A stretch of 64,000 bases of DNA from Camelus bactrianus (taxonomy: Eukaryota > Chordata > Mammalia > Artiodactyla > Camelidae). The position numbers and the translations under genes are program-made. The notes below the pieces were generated by a model, which saw nothing but the letters and a program-made list of their open reading frames with translations, searched no databases and was not told the origin of the DNA. Of this stretch, positions 60,360-64,000 are shown piece after piece; the first letter of the stretch is position 1, and the number at the start of each line of letters is the position of its first letter. The stretch lies in NCBI RefSeq assembly GCF_048773025.1, contig NC_133540.1:83331501-83395500 (forward strand). The letters are read 5' to 3'.

Positions 60360-61940
60360 TATGCTGCAAGATTCCACAGCATATCAATAACTATAAGTAT
60401 TCTGGCTAACCAGAAAACAAAAAGCTAGTGATTTAGACTAGATAGCATTTCATAATTTGTTAGCGTGGTGACTCCCTTGGGTAATTATTGGCCTTTCTCA
60501 AGAGTGATTTGTGAGGAGTCTGCTCTTTTTTCTTCTGCCTACAGTGGGGTAAAAGTATATTCTTGTCAAATTCTTTACTGAAAAATTGCAAAACAACTGT
60601 GTGAAGGAACCTGACAAGAACACAGTGCCACAAATTTCTGCATGCAAAAACAAGGTAAAGGATCCAGTTAAAGATGGGTATAAAACTATATAATACATCT
60701 GGAATCTTTTAGTTTTTCTCTTCAAGGTATTATACAGTTTGTAATTCCTCAAAGGCAATTATGTTTTTTATCAAGATTCTCACCCTCACCAAGAATGAAA
60801 TGAAAAGAACCAACAAACTTCCAAAATGTTAAAGATATGGTAAAAAATCTTTTTTCCTCCTCAAAACTGAGTTTGTTTTTATTTTTGTAAGTTACATGCT
60901 GTTTTACTAAAAAGATAAAACATAACTAATAATAATTGTTTTCACCTATGCCAGAACAAGAATCCAAGCTAAGAAGACAACTTACTTAAGCAAGTAGTAG
61001 CACTGTGATCAACAGGTCACTGAAATGCCCAAAACAGAAAAACTAAGAAATTTTCTGATTGCTTGAAGTTAGCCTCTTCGTCAACACCTCCTTTTAAAAT
61101 ATATTTTTGTTTAAAAGAGTTGGTGGAAGATAGTATTAGAAGTCTCATGGTAATTTCTTATAATTTCAAGGTGATTTTTCAGAGAATAACAATGAAAAGG
61201 CTTACTTTTCCTTTCAGAGAGGCATAACTTCCTCACAGAAGCAAAGACAGACCAGATAAAGAGGGAAAATCAGGTGGACAAAATGTTACACAACAGTGAT
61301 TTTTAATTATGAGTCAATATGGATTCTATGCCAGCATTTTTGCAACCCGAACACAAAGCTAATCAGCTGGGAAATACGGGGCACGTTCATGGAGTCCAGC
61401 TCAAAGAATAACGATAGTAACTGGAAATTGTCTTTATTAAAGAAGCAAATGTTTACTTACGGGAATAACTGGATCAGTAATCACTGATTCAAATATTCAA
61501 AATAAAGCACCACTGGCCAATTACTAGGGAGACACAGGCACTATGAAAGTGAAAACTGTCGCCCTGTAATAGACGCTTGTCACATAAATTCTAAGCTGTT
61601 TGGTTTAAAACGCATTCATGCGCACCCGGAACACCGGAAAACCAGGGAGTTAAAGTCAAAGCACATACATTTCTACACAGCGCATATGACAGGGAACAAA
61701 AGAAGTGGGGAAAGGAAGACACCCACCTCTGGTTTCTCACATAAAAAGCTCATAAATCACAACCGTGAATCAACGGTCAAAATTATAGCGTGTGCAAGAC
61801 AAATGGTATCGTTTAATACGGGGTTGGGGGAGGGCAGGCTCCTGTTTAAAATTAGCTTTCGCCTCTTCAACCCAGATCTTTGTGCCACCGATGAAGTTAG
61901 GCGGTTACACACAAAAGCGCCCCTGGATGTTTGGCCAGGT
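60360..61940. other. Spacer before RUFY3, nothing recognised
   Basis: No gene or confident repeat. The sequence shifts from AT-rich to CpG-rich near 61900. Confidence 0.4.
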
Positions 61941-61949
61941 CTCCCACCG

Positions 61950-63220
61950 TTCAAGCACGGGGGGGCGGAGTGGGTGGCAAACACACCTGACCGCTCGGGA
62001 GGGTCGGGCCGGGCCAGGGACGGGGAAGGACGAGGCCCTGGGCGCCGTCTCCTTTCCCGGGTGGGCAGGGAGCTCAGCGATGCCGGAGCGAGGCGGAAGG
62101 TGGGAAGTGGGAAGAGGAGGAGGTCGCCCCCTAGGGGAGCCGCGCCGCAGGCTGCGGGCCGGGGCGGGAGGGGCCGGCGGGAGGAGACGGCCGGTAGGGA
62201 GACCGCGCCGTCGGGCGGGGCCGTCCCTCCAGCTGGCTCGGACCCGGCGGGGCGGGCTGTAGACGGAGCGACGGAGCCCAGACCGGCCCGCAGCCAAGGA
62301 GAAAGGTGGCGGCGCGGACGGGACGGGGCGGCGGCTCCCCGCCGTGACCCTCTGCTCCCTCCGCCCAGGCCTGAGCGCGAGTCCGAGGCGGCGGCGAAGG
62401 AAGGAGCGAGCATGGCTGAGACCTCGCCGCCGCCCACCGCCGGCGCGGAAAGTTGCAGCGAGGAGCCGGGGAGGGGCGGGAAGCAGCGACTGGAGGAGCC
62501 GCGCCGCACTCCAACCCAGGGCGCGGACCGAGAGGACGAGGCGGGGCCGCCGCTGGCCTCCCCCGCGGGGCAATCGGAGCCGGGCTCGCCGGTGGCCGCC
62601 CCCTTCTTCCTGCTCTACCCGGGCGATGGAGGCGCCGGCTTCGTAGCGCGCCCGCCGCCGCAGCAGCAACAGCGCTCCTGGAGGACCCCGCCGTCGCCGG
62701 GCTCCCCGCTGCCCTTCCTGCTCCTGAGCTACCCGAGCGGTGGCGGCGGTGCCGGTGGCGGTGGCGGCAAACACCGTGAGTGGCGGCCGGGAAGGGGGAC
62801 GCCAGCGGGGAGGGGAAGGGGGGCCTCGGCTGGGAAGGGCCGGCCCGGAGCTCCGCCTCCTGCTGGGTCCCCGGAGCCGAGCCGGACGCCGGGCCGGCTA
62901 GGAGGTAGGGGCGTTGGGGGTGGCTTCTTGGTACGCTCCCGTCCGGGGGCACGCAGGGGGGCGGCCGCTGTCTGGGTGCCGGATTATTTACCTTCGAGTC
63001 TCCCGAGGCCGCAGGCTCCTGCCCAGCCTCCCCTCCCTGCCCAGGCGCTGGATCTCGCTAGCCTCCCACGTGCTCGCCGGGTCCCAGCCCTGGGTCTCTG
63101 CTGGGAGGCTTCCCCGGAGGAGTCGAGGAGGGGGCGGCGCCGCCTTCTGCGGGCACAGAGCGCCGCGGCCGCCGAGTAGGTGTGGCTGCTGCCGCGCCGC
63201 CGCCCGCGTGGCCCTAGTTG
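61950..63220 (+). promoter_or_regulatory. RUFY3: CpG island and promoter region of RUFY3
   Basis: GC content and CG frequency rise sharply at about 61950 and fall off after about 63220, enclosing the first coding exon. Several GGGCGG-type Sp1 boxes are visible (for example near 62215 and 62255). No TATA box is seen. Long frames on both strands inside it are GC-driven and are not genes. Confidence 0.75.
62412..62775 (+). CDS. RUFY3: RUN and FYVE domain protein 3, first coding exon of the long isoform (partial gene)
   Basis: The ATG at 62412 has A at -3 and G at +4 and begins MAETSPPPTAGAESCSEEPG. The exon encodes 121 residues plus one base and ends at donor GTGAGT (62776). It is Pro/Gly/Ser/Glu-rich and includes VAAPFFLLYPGDGGAGF, a Q4 run, a second PFLLLSYPSGG block and a Gly-rich end. 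This matches my memory of the N-terminus of the long RUFY3 isoform. Phase 1 at the donor fits a junction to the HPNYLMANERM exon of the RUN-domain region, which lies beyond the window. RUFY3 links vesicles (Arl8/Rap2 partners) to dynein and shapes axons (family knowledge). The order UTP3 then RUFY3 matches human. The frame is open upstream to 61686, but the composition there looks non-coding. Confidence 0.85.
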
Positions 63221-64000
63221 GACCACTAAATTTTTTACGAGCGTTCACTCCGCACCCGTAAATATTACAGATCCGTCCCCCAGAATGGGAAGAAATCAGG
63301 AATAGTGCGCGAGATGACGAGAAGGGAAAGTGTGGCTTTGGGAGGGCACTTACCGGGATGTTATCGTTTGACAGGAAGAGGCCTTCACCTTTTAAAGCCA
63401 CTGTCACCAGAGCCATCTGAATGCAGCGGACCCCACTTTGTGCTGTATCAGTCAGCAAATGTCTATTGATAGCGAGCGGGCCCTAGAGCAGGCAATATGT
63501 GTAAGACTCTTGTTAAGTCTGGTTAAGAAAGACAAGGTCTTAGAATATGAAGATGTGACTGAAGATGTAAGGCGTGATAAAAATGCCGAATACTTTGCTG
63601 TATGAGTTCTGAAAAGGGGGAGAAACTTGCGTAAGGTGAAGAGGGAATCATTCTGTCTCTGTCTCTCTCAGTCTCTGAGATAGAGCTAGAGATTTCTTTT
63701 TTAGTACCCAAGCAAATCTTTTAACTGGTCTGCACTGCCAAGAAACCCGGACTTTTTCTTTTCTGCGTCTGATCTATCCCTTGGGAAAAGATTAGCATTA
63801 GTTGACTATTTCCTGTGTGCATGCCCTGTGATTATCATAGTTAATCCTCACATCTCTGTGAGCCAATTATGCCACTTTTTCAGATGAGGAAGTTGAGGAT
63901 CAATGTGATTAAGTGATTTGTCCTAAATAACAATGTAATAGAAGGAATGAAGTTGACCCAGATTCTTTGCCTACCGAGCCCATGCTGTTTAAGTGAAAGC
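62776..64000 (+). other. RUFY3: Start of RUFY3 intron 1
   Basis: The sequence after the donor at 62776 to the window end. The first 450 bases are still CpG island; the remainder is ordinary single-copy sequence ending in a MIR copy. No further RUFY3 exon is visible. Confidence 0.6.
63795..63990 (-). repeat. MIR SINE, reverse orientation
   Basis: GATTATCATAGTTAATCCTC, TTTTTCAGATGAGGAAGTTG, GATTAAGTGATTTGTCCTAA. Confidence 0.74.

Noticed and set aside
61757-63458. Several long frames on both strands around RUFY3 exon 1
   Set aside because: Stops are rare in CpG-island DNA. Only the frame starting at 62412 matches a known protein and ends at a good donor.
1-64000. Novel operon-like, CRISPR or viral system
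   Set aside because: No spacer arrays, prokaryotic gene clusters or intact viral genes are visible; the window is ordinary mammalian sequence.

Overview
This is mammalian genomic DNA, most probably from a camelid (camel, llama, alpaca or vicuna). The spliced genes have vertebrate GT-AG introns and encode orthologues of ENAM, JCHAIN, UTP3 and RUFY3 in the order known from human chromosome 4q13. The lineage call rests on three tRNA-derived SINEs near 54.1, 57.1 and 57.6 kb. Their heads resemble tRNA-Ala and match the vic-1 type SINE that I know from camelids. I see no bacterial genes, CRISPR array or intact virus. Layout: 1-5.8 kb is intergenic or 5' flank, with MIR copies and a 5'-truncated L1 flanked by a perfect 16-bp target-site duplication. 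From 5.83 to about 21.5 kb, plus strand, lies ENAM (enamelin): eight coding exons, all in phase 0, predicting 1146 residues, with a long 3' UTR. From 21.5 to 26.7 kb is repeat-rich spacer. From about 26.8 to 33.3 kb, minus strand, lies JCHAIN, with four coding exons and 158 residues, convergent with ENAM. From 33.3 to 48.6 kb is a gene-free interval filled with L1, L2, MIR and DNA-transposon fossils. From 49.24 to 50.66 kb, plus strand, lies the single-exon gene UTP3 behind a CpG-rich promoter. From 50.7 to 61.9 kb is spacer, holding all three SINEs and a 5' portion of an L1. From about 61.9 to 63.2 kb is a strong CpG island with the first coding exon of the long RUFY3 isoform (plus strand). 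The rest of RUFY3 lies beyond the right edge. The neighbours do not form one pathway. ENAM is a secreted enamel-matrix phosphoprotein of the SCPP family. JCHAIN joins polymeric IgA and IgM in plasma cells. UTP3 acts in nucleolar 18S rRNA maturation. RUFY3 is a RUN/FYVE-type trafficking adaptor. No previously undescribed system was found. The most useful observations are the ENAM leader exon with two possible starts, a J-chain inter-cysteine segment two residues shorter than the human one as remembered, microsatellites that grew twice at the same site inside L1 copies, several nested repeat insertions with readable target-site duplications, and a perfect 17-bp hairpin at 52.7 kb. Protein comparisons come from memory of the human sequences, not from a search. 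Repeat boundaries are approximate unless a duplication fixes them.
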